A DNA stretch of 30,492 bases from an uncultured Bacilli bacterium (GCA_947627405.1 CANQVY010000001.1:1-30492), one strand, 5' to 3'. Counted from the stretch's first letter, positions 1 through 9,127 are shown. Notes: generated by a model from the sequence alone, not told the origin. Numbers and translations: made by a program.

Positions 1-327
1 ATAATTACATTTTAACTATATCATATTGCTTTCTATTTTTTGTTTATTTTTGTCTCACATCATTTACAATTATACAATCTTTCATTTTTTATTACTTATT
101 CACTTATTCACAAGTATGTTAATAAAATTTATGTACTATGTGGATAATTAATTTCAAATTTGTGGATAATTAAAAAAATTGTTATTATATATATATAAAA
201 GTTGTGGATAAGTTTGTGAATTTCTTGTGAATAATTCATTTATTATTTTTTTTCCTTTATTTTTCTGTTTATTTGTTTTAGAATAATGTTAATAAATCCT
301 TTTTTTCGGGCGGGGAGGTGTTTATAA
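1..327. other. oriC: oriC, upstream part (dnaA promoter-proximal)
   Basis: Gene-free, extremely AT-rich segment upstream of dnaA. It holds three exact DnaA boxes TGTGGATAA at 139-147, 161-169 and 203-211, a one-mismatch box TGTGAATAA at 226-234, and an opposite-orientation box TTATTCACA at 104-112. A T/A alternation lies at 182-200 between boxes. Box density and position next to dnaA match the upstream half of a Bacillus-type bipartite origin. No ORF or convincing sigma-A promoter was found; the dnaA promoter must lie here but I could not place it. rpmH is expected to the left, outside the window. Confidence 0.85.
139..234 (+). promoter_or_regulatory. DnaA box cluster
   Basis: Four same-orientation DnaA boxes: TGTGGATAA three times without mismatch (139, 161, 203) and TGTGAATAA once (226). 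The first two start 22 bp apart, about two helical turns, so bound DnaA would face the same side of the DNA. These are initiator sites and probably also autoregulate dnaA. Confidence 0.85.
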
Positions 328-1704
328 ATGAACTATACAATCATATGGGATCATTTTTTAGAAAAAATCAAAGAGAAAATATCGACTTTATCGTATGAAA
401 CATGGTTTAAAGACACTTCTTTATATAGTATTGATAACGGTATTTATAGAATTATTGTTCCTATGTCTATTCACAAAACACATATCAATGATAAGTATAA
501 AGATATTATTGATGAACTATTATCCACAGAAGATAGTAACTACAAAAAGGTAGAATATTTTCTACAGGATGAAATTCAATCTTTAAAGGAAGAAGAAGAA
601 AAACAAGATGAAATTTTAGACAAAAAGGAAAGGGATTCTTCTTTTGATACGAATCTAATAAAAAAATATACTTTTGAAAATTTTGTTGTTGGAAATAGTA
701 ATCGCTTAGCGCATGCTACTGCGGTTGCTGTTGCTGAAAATCCTGGCAGTATTTATAATCCTTTATTTATTTATGGAAATAGCGGACTTGGAAAAACACA
801 CTTAATGCATGCTATTGGAAATTATATTCATGAACATTCCAATAAAAAAGTTTTATATGTTACAAGCGATAAATTTATAGAAGATTTTGTAGGCATTAAT
901 CGAAAAAATAATAATGATAATTTTGATGTAATTGATATTTTTAAAGATAAATATAGAAATATAGATGTTTTAATTATTGATGATATTCAATTCTTAGGGG
1001 GAACTACTCAGTCTCAACAAGAATTCTTTCATACCTTTAATTCTTTATATAATAGTAATAAACAAATTATTATTTCTTCTGATCGATCACCAGATGATTT
1101 AAAAAAGTTAGAAGATCGCTTAAAAACTAGATTTTGTTGGGGAATTACAGTAGATATTCAACCTCCAAATTTTGATTTACGAGTTGCTATTGTAAAAAAG
1201 AAAATTGCAGCTTCTATTATTGAAAAAAATATACCTGATGATGTAATTGAATATATTGCCTTTAATGTGAGTGGTGATGTTAGACAATTAGAAGGATCAA
1301 TCAATCGTTTATTAGCTTATTCTTCAATGATGGGAGGTTGTGATATAACAGTTGATTTAGCTATGGATGCTTTAACAGATTATGTAAGTAAAGGATCTTA
1401 TGAAAAAGATGATATTCATAAAATTCAACGAATTGTTTCTGAATATTTTAAAATTTCGATAGATGATCTAAAAAGTAAGAAAAGAAATTATAATGTAGCT
1501 TTCCCAAGACAGATTGCTATGTATTTATGTAGAACTTGTACGGATGAATCTTTTCCTAAATTAGGAATTGAATTTGGGGGAAAAGATCATTCGACAGTTA
1601 TTCATTCTTGTGATAAAATAGAAAGAGAAATCAAAGTAAATAATGAATTAAGTCAAATTATTGATATTTTGAAAAGAGAAATCAATAGTTGTTCAAAAAA
1701 ATAA
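328..1704 (+). CDS. dnaA: Chromosomal replication initiator DnaA
   Basis: Initiator ATPase that binds DnaA boxes at oriC, opens the origin and loads helicase. At 458 aa it has the usual length. Domain I is at about residues 5-80 (with YETWF). A short, charged Lys/Glu-rich linker is at about 85-110. The AAA+ domain has Walker A GNSGLGKT at 150-157 and Walker B LIIDD at 215-219. The C-terminal helix-turn-helix domain (about 370-455) carries the signature FGGKDHSTVIH. The start is fixed by GGGGAGGTG at 312-320, 7 bases before the ATG. A perfect DnaA box (TTATCCACA, 520-528) lies inside the coding sequence. It is followed by dnaN, as in most Firmicutes. Confidence 0.98.
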   Translation: MNYTIIWDHFLEKIKEKISTLSYETWFKDTSLYSIDNGIYRIIVPMSIHKTHINDKYKDIIDELLSTEDSNYKKVEYFLQDEIQSLKEEEEKQDEILDKKERDSSFDTNLIKKYTFENFVVGNSNRLAHATAVAVAENPGSIYNPLFIYGNSGLGKTHLMHAIGNYIHEHSNKKVLYVTSDKFIEDFVGINRKNNNDNFDVIDIFKDKYRNIDVLIIDDIQFLGGTTQSQQEFFHTFNSLYNSNKQIIISSDRSPDDLKKLEDRLKTRFCWGITVDIQPPNFDLRVAIVKKKIAASIIEKNIPDDVIEYIAFNVSGDVRQLEGSINRLLAYSSMMGGCDITVDLAMDALTDYVSKGSYEKDDIHKIQRIVSEYFKISIDDLKSKKRNYNVAFPRQIAMYLCRTCTDESFPKLGIEFGGKDHSTVIHSCDKIEREIKVNNELSQIIDILKREINSCSKK

Positions 1705-1770
1705 ATTTATAGACATTTTATAAACAATAAAAATTTACAAAAATTGTGTTAAAATAAGAAGAAAAAGAGG

Positions 1771-1802
1771 TTATCAACAATTTCCACAGTAATAATAATA
1801 AA
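1771..1802 (+). promoter_or_regulatory. Putative basal origin unwinding module (two DnaA boxes plus TAA repeats)
   Basis: In the dnaA-dnaN gap two box-like 9-mers stand in tandem, TTATCAACA (1771-1779) and TTTCCACAG (1781-1789). Four TAA triplets follow immediately (1790-1801). In B. subtilis the unwinding module consists of tandem DnaA boxes followed by DnaA-trio repeats (5'-TAG/TAA) on which DnaA assembles on single strands. Order, orientation and spacing fit that model. The function is inferred; the boxes are imperfect. Confidence 0.6.
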
Positions 1803-1828
1803 AATAAAAAAAAGAAAGAAGTGATAAT

Positions 1829-2947
1829 ATGAAAATTAAAGTAAAAAAAATTGTTTTATTGGAGGAGTTGAATAAAGTTTCAAAAGCTTTATCAAGTAAA
1901 AATATTATACCTGTTTTATCAGGAATCTGTTTTGAAGCGAAAGAAAATAAATTAATTCTTACAGCTTCTGATAATGATATAACTATACAAACCTATTTAA
2001 ATGAGGATAATGAAAATTTAGAAATAAAAGAACAAGGAAATATAGTTATTCAAGGTAAATATATCTTAGATATTGTTCGAAAATTACCAGATGAATATAT
2101 AAATATAGATGTAATTGATGATTCTAAAGTATCTATATATACAGATAATAGTGAATTCAATTTAAATGGAATTAATAAAAAGGAATATCCTACAATTCAT
2201 TTAGAAGAAAGTAAAAATAAAGTTATGTTAAGCAAAGATTTATTTAATGAAATTATTAATCAAACTTGTTTTGCAGCTAGTAATGATGAATCAAAACCTT
2301 CTTTAACAGGAATTAACTTTAATATTACGGGAAATATTTTAGAATGTAATTCTACGGATTCCTACAGATTATCAAGAAAAATAGTCAATTTAAGTGATAT
2401 TAATGAATCTTTTAATTTAATTATCCCAAGTAAAAACTTATTGGAATTTGCTAAAATATTAACGGAAGAGGATATGATTGAAATAAATATTTTTAATAAT
2501 AAATTGTTATTTAAGTATAATCATATTTTATTTCAAACACGTTTAATTAGTGGTACATATCCTAATACATCTAATTTAATTCCTGAAGATCCTATATTAA
2601 AAATAAATATTGATAAAGATTTACTTTATAATACAATAGATCGAACAAGTATTTTAGCTACAGATAAAGAAAAAAATATTATTACTTTAGAAATACAAGG
2701 AAATCATTTAAATTTAAAATCTTTTGTTGCTGAAATAGGAAAAGTAGAAGAAAAAATGATGATAAACAATGAAATGCAAGAGAATATAAAAATTTCATTT
2801 AGTTCGAAATATATGATGGAAGCTTTAAAAGCCTTTTCAACAGAAACTGTGGATATTTGCTTTTTTGGAGAAGTTAAACCGATTATTATTAATTCTACCG
2901 AGGATAAAACATTGACTGAACTTGTTTTACCTATTCGAACTTATTAA
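1829..2947 (+). CDS. dnaN: DNA polymerase III beta sliding clamp
   Basis: Ring-shaped processivity clamp that tethers polymerase III to DNA and recruits repair and mismatch factors. Its 372 aa match the three-domain clamp family, with typical segments near the N-terminus (KALSSKNIIPVLSGI), in the middle (CFAASNDESKPSLTGI) and the family C-terminus (ELVLPIRTY). The start ATG follows a weak AAGAAGTGAT ribosome site. The gene lies directly downstream of dnaA, with an origin module in between, and ends just before an intrinsic terminator that separates it from comK. Confidence 0.97.
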   Translation: MKIKVKKIVLLEELNKVSKALSSKNIIPVLSGICFEAKENKLILTASDNDITIQTYLNEDNENLEIKEQGNIVIQGKYILDIVRKLPDEYINIDVIDDSKVSIYTDNSEFNLNGINKKEYPTIHLEESKNKVMLSKDLFNEIINQTCFAASNDESKPSLTGINFNITGNILECNSTDSYRLSRKIVNLSDINESFNLIIPSKNLLEFAKILTEEDMIEINIFNNKLLFKYNHILFQTRLISGTYPNTSNLIPEDPILKINIDKDLLYNTIDRTSILATDKEKNIITLEIQGNHLNLKSFVAEIGKVEEKMMINNEMQENIKISFSSKYMMEALKAFSTETVDICFFGEVKPIIINSTEDKTLTELVLPIRTY

Positions 2948-2964
2948 TTTTTTCATAAATCAAC

Positions 2965-3025
2965 AAAATTCTACAAAATGAAGTGTTATTTTAATGATAC
3001 TACATTTTATGTAGAATTTTTTTTA
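2965..3025 (+). terminator. Intrinsic terminator between dnaN and comK
   Basis: Inverted repeat AAAATTCTACA (2965-2975) against TGTAGAATTTT (about 3010-3020), with imperfect pairing further in, followed by a T run to 3024. It ends directly at the comK ribosome site AGGGGG (3025-3030). It should end dnaN transcripts, or act as an attenuator for comK. Confidence 0.75.
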
Positions 3026-3035
3026 GGGGGATTTT

Positions 3036-3500
3036 ATGAAAGATTATGAAATTAATGATGATACTTTAGCAATCATTCCAGTTGATAATAAAAAAACTAA
3101 AGTATTAGAAAAGGACTATGAGTATGTAATTGAACAAAATGCATATAAGGTAATGGATTATAGTTGTCAATATTTTGGTAGTACTTATGAAGGTAGAAAG
3201 GGTGGAAGTAAAAATATTTTAGGAACAGGATATAAAGTGCCTATTTTAATAAGAGAAGATAATTATATTATTTTTTTTCCAACTGAATCTCCATTATTGG
3301 ATACATGTATGTGGATATCATTACATAATATAGAAAGATTTGAAAGAAGCGATAATAATACCACTAAAATTTATTTTAAAGATGGTAAAAACATTATTAT
3401 AGATGTGTCTTTTCGATCTATAGAAAATCAAATTTTAAGATCGACTCGATTAGAATCTGTCTTACGAAATCGATCAAATTCAAAAAATAATATTAAATGA
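3036..3500 (+). CDS. comK: ComK-family competence transcription factor
   Basis: Resembles ComK, the activator of DNA-uptake genes that binds paired A/T boxes in the minor groove. Matching segments to B. subtilis ComK as I recall it: N-terminal YEIN..TLAIIPV; SCQYFGSTYEGRKGG (ComK: SCRFFGSSYAGRKAG); FFPTESPLLDTCMWIS (ComK: LFPTLSSTRPQCGWIS); and a C-terminal IENQILR (ComK: FENQVYR). It has 154 residues against 192 in B. subtilis and lacks the C-terminal tail. The start is set by AGGGGG at 3025-3030. It sits between dnaN and recF, where yaaA is usual, and just behind a terminator, so expression must come from read-through or a promoter I did not find. Family assignment is firm; the role in competence here is inferred. 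Confidence 0.87.
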   Translation: MKDYEINDDTLAIIPVDNKKTKVLEKDYEYVIEQNAYKVMDYSCQYFGSTYEGRKGGSKNILGTGYKVPILIREDNYIIFFPTESPLLDTCMWISLHNIERFERSDNNTTKIYFKDGKNIIIDVSFRSIENQILRSTRLESVLRNRSNSKNNIK

Positions 3501-3510
3501 TAAAATATAT

Positions 3511-3540
3511 TAAAAAAAGGACAAAATTGTTCTTTTTTTT
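3511..3540 (+). terminator. Terminator after comK
   Basis: Short stem GGACAA/TTGTTC (one G-U pair), extended by an A run on the left and eight T on the right, 10 bases after the comK stop. Confidence 0.65.
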
Positions 3541-3558
3541 GTCTATATATGTTATAAT
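3528..3558 (+). promoter_or_regulatory. Promoter of the recF-gyrB-gyrA operon
   Basis: A perfect -10 TATAAT at 3553-3558. The best -35 is TTGTTC at 3528-3533 (19-bp spacer), which is also the right arm of the preceding terminator. Transcription would start near 3565 and give a short leader containing the 14-codon ORF. Confidence 0.55.
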
Positions 3559-3586
3559 ATACTTATGTGTATAGGAGTATTACAAA

Positions 3587-3631
3587 ATGGTAAAAGGTGA
3601 TTTTATGAGCATTTTTATGGCAATAACGTGA
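3587..3631 (+). CDS. Leader peptide overlapping recF (14 aa)
   Basis: ATG with a good ribosome site (ATAGGAG, 3571-3577) reads MVKGDFMSIFMAIT and stops at TGA 3629-3631. That stop overlaps the recF GTG start (3628-3630) in the string GTGA. A second in-frame ATG at 3605 follows GGTGAT. recF has no ribosome site of its own, so this ORF probably delivers terminating ribosomes to recF. No known homologue; it may be purely a coupling device. Confidence 0.5.
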   Translation: MVKGDFMSIFMAIT

Positions 3632-4737
3632 TTTTAAAAAAATTAAGCTTAATAAATTTTAGAAATTATCAAAAAATTTCTATTTCGTTTAATAATACAG
3701 TAAATATTTTTATAGGAAATAATGCTCAAGGTAAAACAAATATTCTTGAAAGTATCTATGTTTTAGCTTTGACTAAATCTCATCGTAATGTTAATGATGT
3801 TCATCTAATTAAATATAATGGGGAATATACCAAAATAGAGGGAAAAATAAAAAAAAACAATTTAATTGATACTTTAGAAATAAAAATAACAAAAACAGAA
3901 AAAAAAGTATTTAAAAATAAAAACAATGTAAAAAGAATATCTGATTATATATCAAATTTGAATGTAATACTATTTACACCTGATGATTTAGAAATTATAA
4001 AAGGATCTCCTTCTATTCGAAGAAATCTATTAAATATTGAAATAAGCCAGATTTCTAATCAATATATTACTATTTTAAATGAATATAACAAATTATTAAA
4101 AAATAGGAATGAATATTTGAAATTATTATATGTGAATCATTTTAGTGATAAAAAATATTTAGATATTATAACTGATCAGCTAATCGAAAAAGCAATATAC
4201 ATCTATAAGAAAAGAAAAAATTTTATTGATGATATAAATAAAAATATATCTAATATCTATCGTTTTATTACTGGAATAGACGGATTATATATTCGATATA
4301 TAAATAATTGTGATATAGATATTTTTGATGAAAATAAAATTAGAGAACAAATGCTTAAGAAATACAAAAATAATTATAAAAAAGAAATTTTAAATGGAAT
4401 GACTTTATATGGGCCTCATAGAGATGATTTTGAATTTCTTATAGGAGATGAAAATTTAAAGTTATTTGGTTCACAAGGACAGCAAAGGTTAAGTATTATT
4501 TGCTTTAAATTATCAGAAATTGATATTTTCAAAGAAAAAAACAATACAAGTCCCATTTTATTATTTGATGATATTTTTAGTGAAATTGATAAGATAAAAA
4601 AGAATAAATTAATAAAATTGATAAATAAGGATATACAAACAATTATAACTGCTACGGATTTAAGAGGAATGAGTAAAAATTTGATTGAAAAATCTTCCAT
4701 TTTTAAAGTAGCATCTGGAAAAATAGAAAGAAGGTAA
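3628..4737 (+). CDS. recF: DNA replication and repair protein RecF
   Basis: SMC-like ATPase that helps load RecA at gaps together with RecO and RecR (recR lies at 11905). At 369 aa it is full length. Walker A GNNAQGKT is at residues 30-37. The ABC-type signature GSQGQQRLS is at about 280-288, and Walker B LLFDDIFSEID at about 310-320. The family N-terminus (LINFRNYQ) requires the GTG start at 3628. No Shine-Dalgarno precedes that GTG; its start overlaps the stop of a short leader ORF. Three bases separate recF from gyrB, whose ribosome site is inside the recF end. Confidence 0.96.
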   Translation: MILKKLSLINFRNYQKISISFNNTVNIFIGNNAQGKTNILESIYVLALTKSHRNVNDVHLIKYNGEYTKIEGKIKKNNLIDTLEIKITKTEKKVFKNKNNVKRISDYISNLNVILFTPDDLEIIKGSPSIRRNLLNIEISQISNQYITILNEYNKLLKNRNEYLKLLYVNHFSDKKYLDIITDQLIEKAIYIYKKRKNFIDDINKNISNIYRFITGIDGLYIRYINNCDIDIFDENKIREQMLKKYKNNYKKEILNGMTLYGPHRDDFEFLIGDENLKLFGSQGQQRLSIICFKLSEIDIFKEKNNTSPILLFDDIFSEIDKIKKNKLIKLINKDIQTIITATDLRGMSKNLIEKSSIFKVASGKIERR

Positions 4738-4740
4738 TTT

Positions 4741-6666
4741 ATGGAAAATGTCAAAATGGAATCTTATGATTCCTCATCAATTCAAGTATTAGAAGGGCTA
4801 GAAGCAGTCAGAAAAAGGCCAGGAATGTATATTGGAACAACAAGTTCTAGAGGACTTCATCATTTAGTATGGGAGATTGTTGATAATGCTATTGATGAGG
4901 CTTTAGCGGGATATTGTACTCATATAGAAGTAGAAATTGGAAAAGAAAATACGATTACCGTTAAAGATGATGGAAGGGGAATTCCAGTTGGAATTCATCA
5001 AAAAACAGGAAAGAGTACGGTAGAAACTGTTTATACGGTTTTGCACGCAGGTGGTAAATTTGGAGGAGGAGGATACAAAGTATCCGGAGGTTTACATGGT
5101 GTTGGTGCCAGTGTAGTAAATGCATTAAGTGAATGGTTAGAAGTAAAGGTATATAAAAATGGACATGTTTATTTTCAAAAATATAGTAATGGAGGACATC
5201 CAGAAGAAGAATTAAAAATAATCGATACATGTCCTGAAGAAAGAACTGGAACTACTGTAACTTTTAAACCAGATCCAGAAATTTTTACTGAAACCACAAT
5301 ATTTGATTATAGTATTTTGCGAACTAGATTAAGAGAACTTGCTTTTTTAAATAAGGGATTAAAAATAAGCCTATATGATTTAAGAGAGGATAATAAAAAA
5401 GAGTCCTTTCATTATGAAGGTGGATTAAATGAATATGTTGAAATGTTAAATAAAGATAAGAAACCTATTCATGAAACTATAATTTCTTGTAATGGAAATG
5501 AAAATGATATATCTTTAGAAGTAGCATTACAATATAACGAAACTTATAACGCAAGCATATATTCTTTTGTAAACAATATAAATACACCTGAAGGTGGAAC
5601 ACACGAAGATGGTGTCAAGAGAGCTTTAACAAGAATTCTTAACAAATATGCTAAAGAAGCGGGTATCTTAAAAGAAAAGGACGATCCTCTTAGTGGAGAA
5701 GATGTTAAAGAAGGTTTGACTATGATTGTATCTATAAAACATCCAAATCCACAATTTGAAGGACAAACCAAAACAAAATTAGGAAATAGTGAATGTCGAG
5801 GAATATCCGATAAGATTTTTTCAGCGGCTTTAGAAAGATTTTTGATGGAAAATCCAGATCAAGCTCGAGTTATAATTGATAAAGGTATGACTGCATCAAG
5901 GGCAAGAGTTGCTGCAAAAAAGGCAAGAGAATTAACTAGAAGAAAAGGGGATTTGGATATAACAAATTTTTATGGTAAACTTTCTGATTGTAAAAGTAAA
6001 GATCCTTCAGAATGTGAAATTTTTTTAGTGGAAGGAGATTCTGCTGGAGGATCAGCTATTAAAGGAAGAGATAGCATGAGACAAGCTATTTTACCACTTA
6101 GAGGAAAAATATTGAATGTAGAAAAAGCTAGATTAGATAGAGCTTTATCTAATGAGGAAATTCGAACGATTATAACTGCTTTTGGGACAGGAATAGGAGA
6201 CGAATTTAATCTAGATAAATTAAGATATGATAAAATTATTATAATGACGGATGCTGATGTAGATGGATCGCATATTCGAGTCTTATTATTGACTTTATTT
6301 TATCGTTTCTTTAGACCTATTGTAGAAGCTGGACATGTATATGCGGCTCAACCACCTCTATTTGTAATAAAACATGGTAAGACGATAAAATATGTTTTAA
6401 ATGAACAAGAAAGAGATGAATATTTAAAAACATTATCTCCAAATACAAAGTATGATATTATGCGTATGAAAGGTTTAGGAGAAATGGATGCAGAGGAACT
6501 AAATGAAACAACAATGGATATAGAAAAAAGAGTTTTAAGACAAATAACTGTTGAAGATGCAATGTCTGCTGATGATACTTTTTCAAAATTAATGGGTGAA
6601 GAAGTAGAACCAAGAAGAAAATTTATTGAAGAAAATGCAGTTTATGTACAAAATTTGGATATTTAG
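4741..6666 (+). CDS. gyrB: DNA gyrase subunit B
   Basis: ATPase subunit of gyrase, which introduces negative supercoils together with GyrA. At 641 aa it has the short Gram-positive length. The GHKL ATP site is at the N-terminus (EIVDNAIDEALAG; VKDDGRGIPVG; GLHGVGASVVNALS). The Toprim domain carries EGDSAGGSA and the metal-binding DADVDGSH. The C-terminal GyrA-binding part ends with RRKFIEENA. A TTAGGAGG ribosome site for gyrA overlaps its stop region. It belongs to the recF-gyrB-gyrA transcription unit. Confidence 0.98.
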   Translation: MENVKMESYDSSSIQVLEGLEAVRKRPGMYIGTTSSRGLHHLVWEIVDNAIDEALAGYCTHIEVEIGKENTITVKDDGRGIPVGIHQKTGKSTVETVYTVLHAGGKFGGGGYKVSGGLHGVGASVVNALSEWLEVKVYKNGHVYFQKYSNGGHPEEELKIIDTCPEERTGTTVTFKPDPEIFTETTIFDYSILRTRLRELAFLNKGLKISLYDLREDNKKESFHYEGGLNEYVEMLNKDKKPIHETIISCNGNENDISLEVALQYNETYNASIYSFVNNINTPEGGTHEDGVKRALTRILNKYAKEAGILKEKDDPLSGEDVKEGLTMIVSIKHPNPQFEGQTKTKLGNSECRGISDKIFSAALERFLMENPDQARVIIDKGMTASRARVAAKKARELTRRKGDLDITNFYGKLSDCKSKDPSECEIFLVEGDSAGGSAIKGRDSMRQAILPLRGKILNVEKARLDRALSNEEIRTIITAFGTGIGDEFNLDKLRYDKIIIMTDADVDGSHIRVLLLTLFYRFFRPIVEAGHVYAAQPPLFVIKHGKTIKYVLNEQERDEYLKTLSPNTKYDIMRMKGLGEMDAEELNETTMDIEKRVLRQITVEDAMSADDTFSKLMGEEVEPRRKFIEENAVYVQNLDI

Positions 6667-6676
6667 GAGGTAATTT

Positions 6677-9127
6677 ATGGACAGATTAGAGAAAAATAAT
6701 ATAGTTACGGAAGTTAAAGATTCATTTCTTGAATATTCAATGAGTGTTATTGTAGCTAGGGCATTACCTGATTTAAGAGATGGTTTAAAACCTGTGCATA
6801 GAAGAATATTATATTCAATGTATGAATCTGGTTATACTCCTGATAAACCTCATAAAAAAAGTGCAAGAATTGTTGGGGATGTTATGGGTAAATATCATCC
6901 TCATGGAGATTCTTCAATTTATGAAGCTATGGTAAGAATGGCTCAAGACTTTTCTTATAGATATATGTTAGTTGATGGGCACGGAAATTTTGGAAATATA
7001 GAAGGTTATGGGGCGGCAGCTATGCGTTATACCGAATCCAGACTTTCAAAAATTTCATTAGAATTATTGAAAAATATAAATAAAGATACTGTAGATTTTA
7101 TTCCAAATTTTGATGAATCTGAAAAAGAGCCAGAAATTTTACCGTCTCGTTTTCCAAATATATTAGTTAATGGTACGATGGGAATCGCAGTTGGTATGGC
7201 TACTAATATTCCACCACATAATTTAGGGGAAGTTATTGATGGATGTATTGCATATATAGACAATCCGGATATTGATTTAGATGAATTAATGAAATATATT
7301 AAGGGACCAGATTTTCCTACGGGAGGAATAATTCTAGGAAATAGTGGAATTAAAAAAGCTTATGAAACTGGAAGAGGAAGTATTACTATACGAAGTAGAG
7401 CAACTATAGAGGAAAAAAATGGAAAAAATTATATTATAGTTGATGAGGTTCCATATGGAGTTAATACATTAGAATTAAAAAACAAAGTAGCAGAATTAGT
7501 ACACAATAAAGTTATAGATGGGATTACCGATTATCATACAGATTTAAAAGACGGTGTAAAAATAACAATTACTTTAAAGAAAGATGCAAATCCACAAGTC
7601 GTTTTAAATAATCTATATAAGCACACTGCTTTTCAAACAAATTATGGGATTATCTTTTTAATGTTAGATCAAGGAGTTCCAAAAACTTTAGGTTTAAAAG
7701 AAATTATAGTAAAATATATTGATTATCAAAAGGAAATTATTATTCGAAGAACAAAATTTGATCTTGATAAAGATGAAAAAAGGGCTCATATTTTGGAAGG
7801 GTTAAAAATCGCATTGGATCACATTGATGCAATTGTAAGTTTAATTAGAGAATCTAAAAGCGATACTGAGGCCTTGGAAGGATTAATGTCTAAATTCTCT
7901 TTAACAGAGGCACAAGGACAGGCAATCTTAGAAATGAAATTAAGAAGATTAACTGGTTTAGAAAGAGATAAAATTGAAAATGAGTTAAAGGATTTACTAC
8001 AGGAAATTGATGAATTGAGATCTATTTTGGCTAGTGAGGAAAAGGTTTTAGAAATTATTAAAAATGAAATGATTGAAATAAAAAATAAATATGGTGATGA
8101 AAGAAAAACAAATATTGATATGACCGCTATTGATTATATAGAAGATGAATCTTTAATTCCAAATGATGATGTTATTATAACTTTAACCAATAAAGGGTAT
8201 ATAAAGAGGTTAAAATCTGATACGTATAGAACTCAAAATAGAGGTGGTGTTGGTATAAAAGGAATGTCGACTAATGAGGAAGATTTTGTTGAACATTTAA
8301 TATCTATAAAAACACATGACCATGTATTGTTCTTTTCTAATAGAGGAAGGGTATATAGAATTAAAGGATATGAAATACCAGAATTTAGTAGACAGTCAAA
8401 AGGTTTACCAATAATTAATTTATTACCATTGGAAAAGAACGAGAACATTAGTTCGATAATTGGTTTGTCAAAGAGCGATGATCTTTATAAATATTTGATA
8501 TTTATAACCAAATCAGGCCTTACAAAAAGAACTTTATTGTCTGAATTTGAAAATATAAGAAAATCTGGAAAGATTGCAATATCCTTAAAAGATGATGATG
8601 AATTAATAAGTGTAAGATCAACTACTGGAAACAATGAAATTATGATCGGTGCTAGCAATGGAAGAGTGGTTAGATTTAATGAAAAGGAAATTAGGATAAT
8701 GGGTCGAACAGCTTCCGGTGTAAAAGGTATTGATTTAAATTCTAGTAAAGCAATTGGAGGAGAAGTTGTTCAATCTGATAATAAAATATTGATTGTTACA
8801 GAAAAGGGTTATGGCAAACAAACTGAAATAGAAGAATATAGATTAACGCATCGAGGTAGTAAAGGTGTTAAAGCTTTAAATATAACTGATAAAAATGGAA
8901 TGATGGTATCTTTAAAAGCTATTGATAAAAATAAAAATTTAGATATTATGATAATTACTGATAATGGAATTGTCATAAAGATGCCACTTGATCAGGTTTC
9001 TACTTTAAGGAGAGCTACACAGGGTGTTCGTTTGATTCACTTAAAAGAAAATCAGAAAGTTTCTACAACCGCAGTCGTAGATCAAGAAGAAATCGATAAT
9101 TCTTTGGAAATAGTTGAAGAGAAATAA
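6677..9127 (+). CDS. gyrA: DNA gyrase subunit A
   Basis: DNA-cutting and wrapping subunit of gyrase. At 816 aa it is normal length. The active-site tyrosine is Y118 in AAMRYTE. The quinolone-determining region reads HPHGDSSIYEA, with Ser79 and Glu83 at the positions linked to resistance; these look wild type. The C-terminal beta-pinwheel carries a GyrA box (NRGGVGIKG at about residue 521) typical of gyrase, not topoisomerase IV. The start is fixed by AGGAGG at 6665-6670. A terminator follows that overlaps the stop codon. Confidence 0.98.
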   Translation: MDRLEKNNIVTEVKDSFLEYSMSVIVARALPDLRDGLKPVHRRILYSMYESGYTPDKPHKKSARIVGDVMGKYHPHGDSSIYEAMVRMAQDFSYRYMLVDGHGNFGNIEGYGAAAMRYTESRLSKISLELLKNINKDTVDFIPNFDESEKEPEILPSRFPNILVNGTMGIAVGMATNIPPHNLGEVIDGCIAYIDNPDIDLDELMKYIKGPDFPTGGIILGNSGIKKAYETGRGSITIRSRATIEEKNGKNYIIVDEVPYGVNTLELKNKVAELVHNKVIDGITDYHTDLKDGVKITITLKKDANPQVVLNNLYKHTAFQTNYGIIFLMLDQGVPKTLGLKEIIVKYIDYQKEIIIRRTKFDLDKDEKRAHILEGLKIALDHIDAIVSLIRESKSDTEALEGLMSKFSLTEAQGQAILEMKLRRLTGLERDKIENELKDLLQEIDELRSILASEEKVLEIIKNEMIEIKNKYGDERKTNIDMTAIDYIEDESLIPNDDVIITLTNKGYIKRLKSDTYRTQNRGGVGIKGMSTNEEDFVEHLISIKTHDHVLFFSNRGRVYRIKGYEIPEFSRQSKGLPIINLLPLEKNENISSIIGLSKSDDLYKYLIFITKSGLTKRTLLSEFENIRKSGKIAISLKDDDELISVRSTTGNNEIMIGASNGRVVRFNEKEIRIMGRTASGVKGIDLNSSKAIGGEVVQSDNKILIVTEKGYGKQTEIEEYRLTHRGSKGVKALNITDKNGMMVSLKAIDKNKNLDIMIITDNGIVIKMPLDQVSTLRRATQGVRLIHLKENQKVSTTAVVDQEEIDNSLEIVEEK

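Noticed and set aside
1734..1755. dnaN promoter from TTTACA and TAAAAT
   Set aside because: The spacing between the hexamers is only 10 bp, too short for sigma-A.
4416..4754. Minus-strand open frame of 112 codons across recF/gyrB, and other minus-strand frames (e.g. 20500-20871, 12213-12488)
   Set aside because: Antisense shadows of clear genes, with no ribosome sites or recognisable products.
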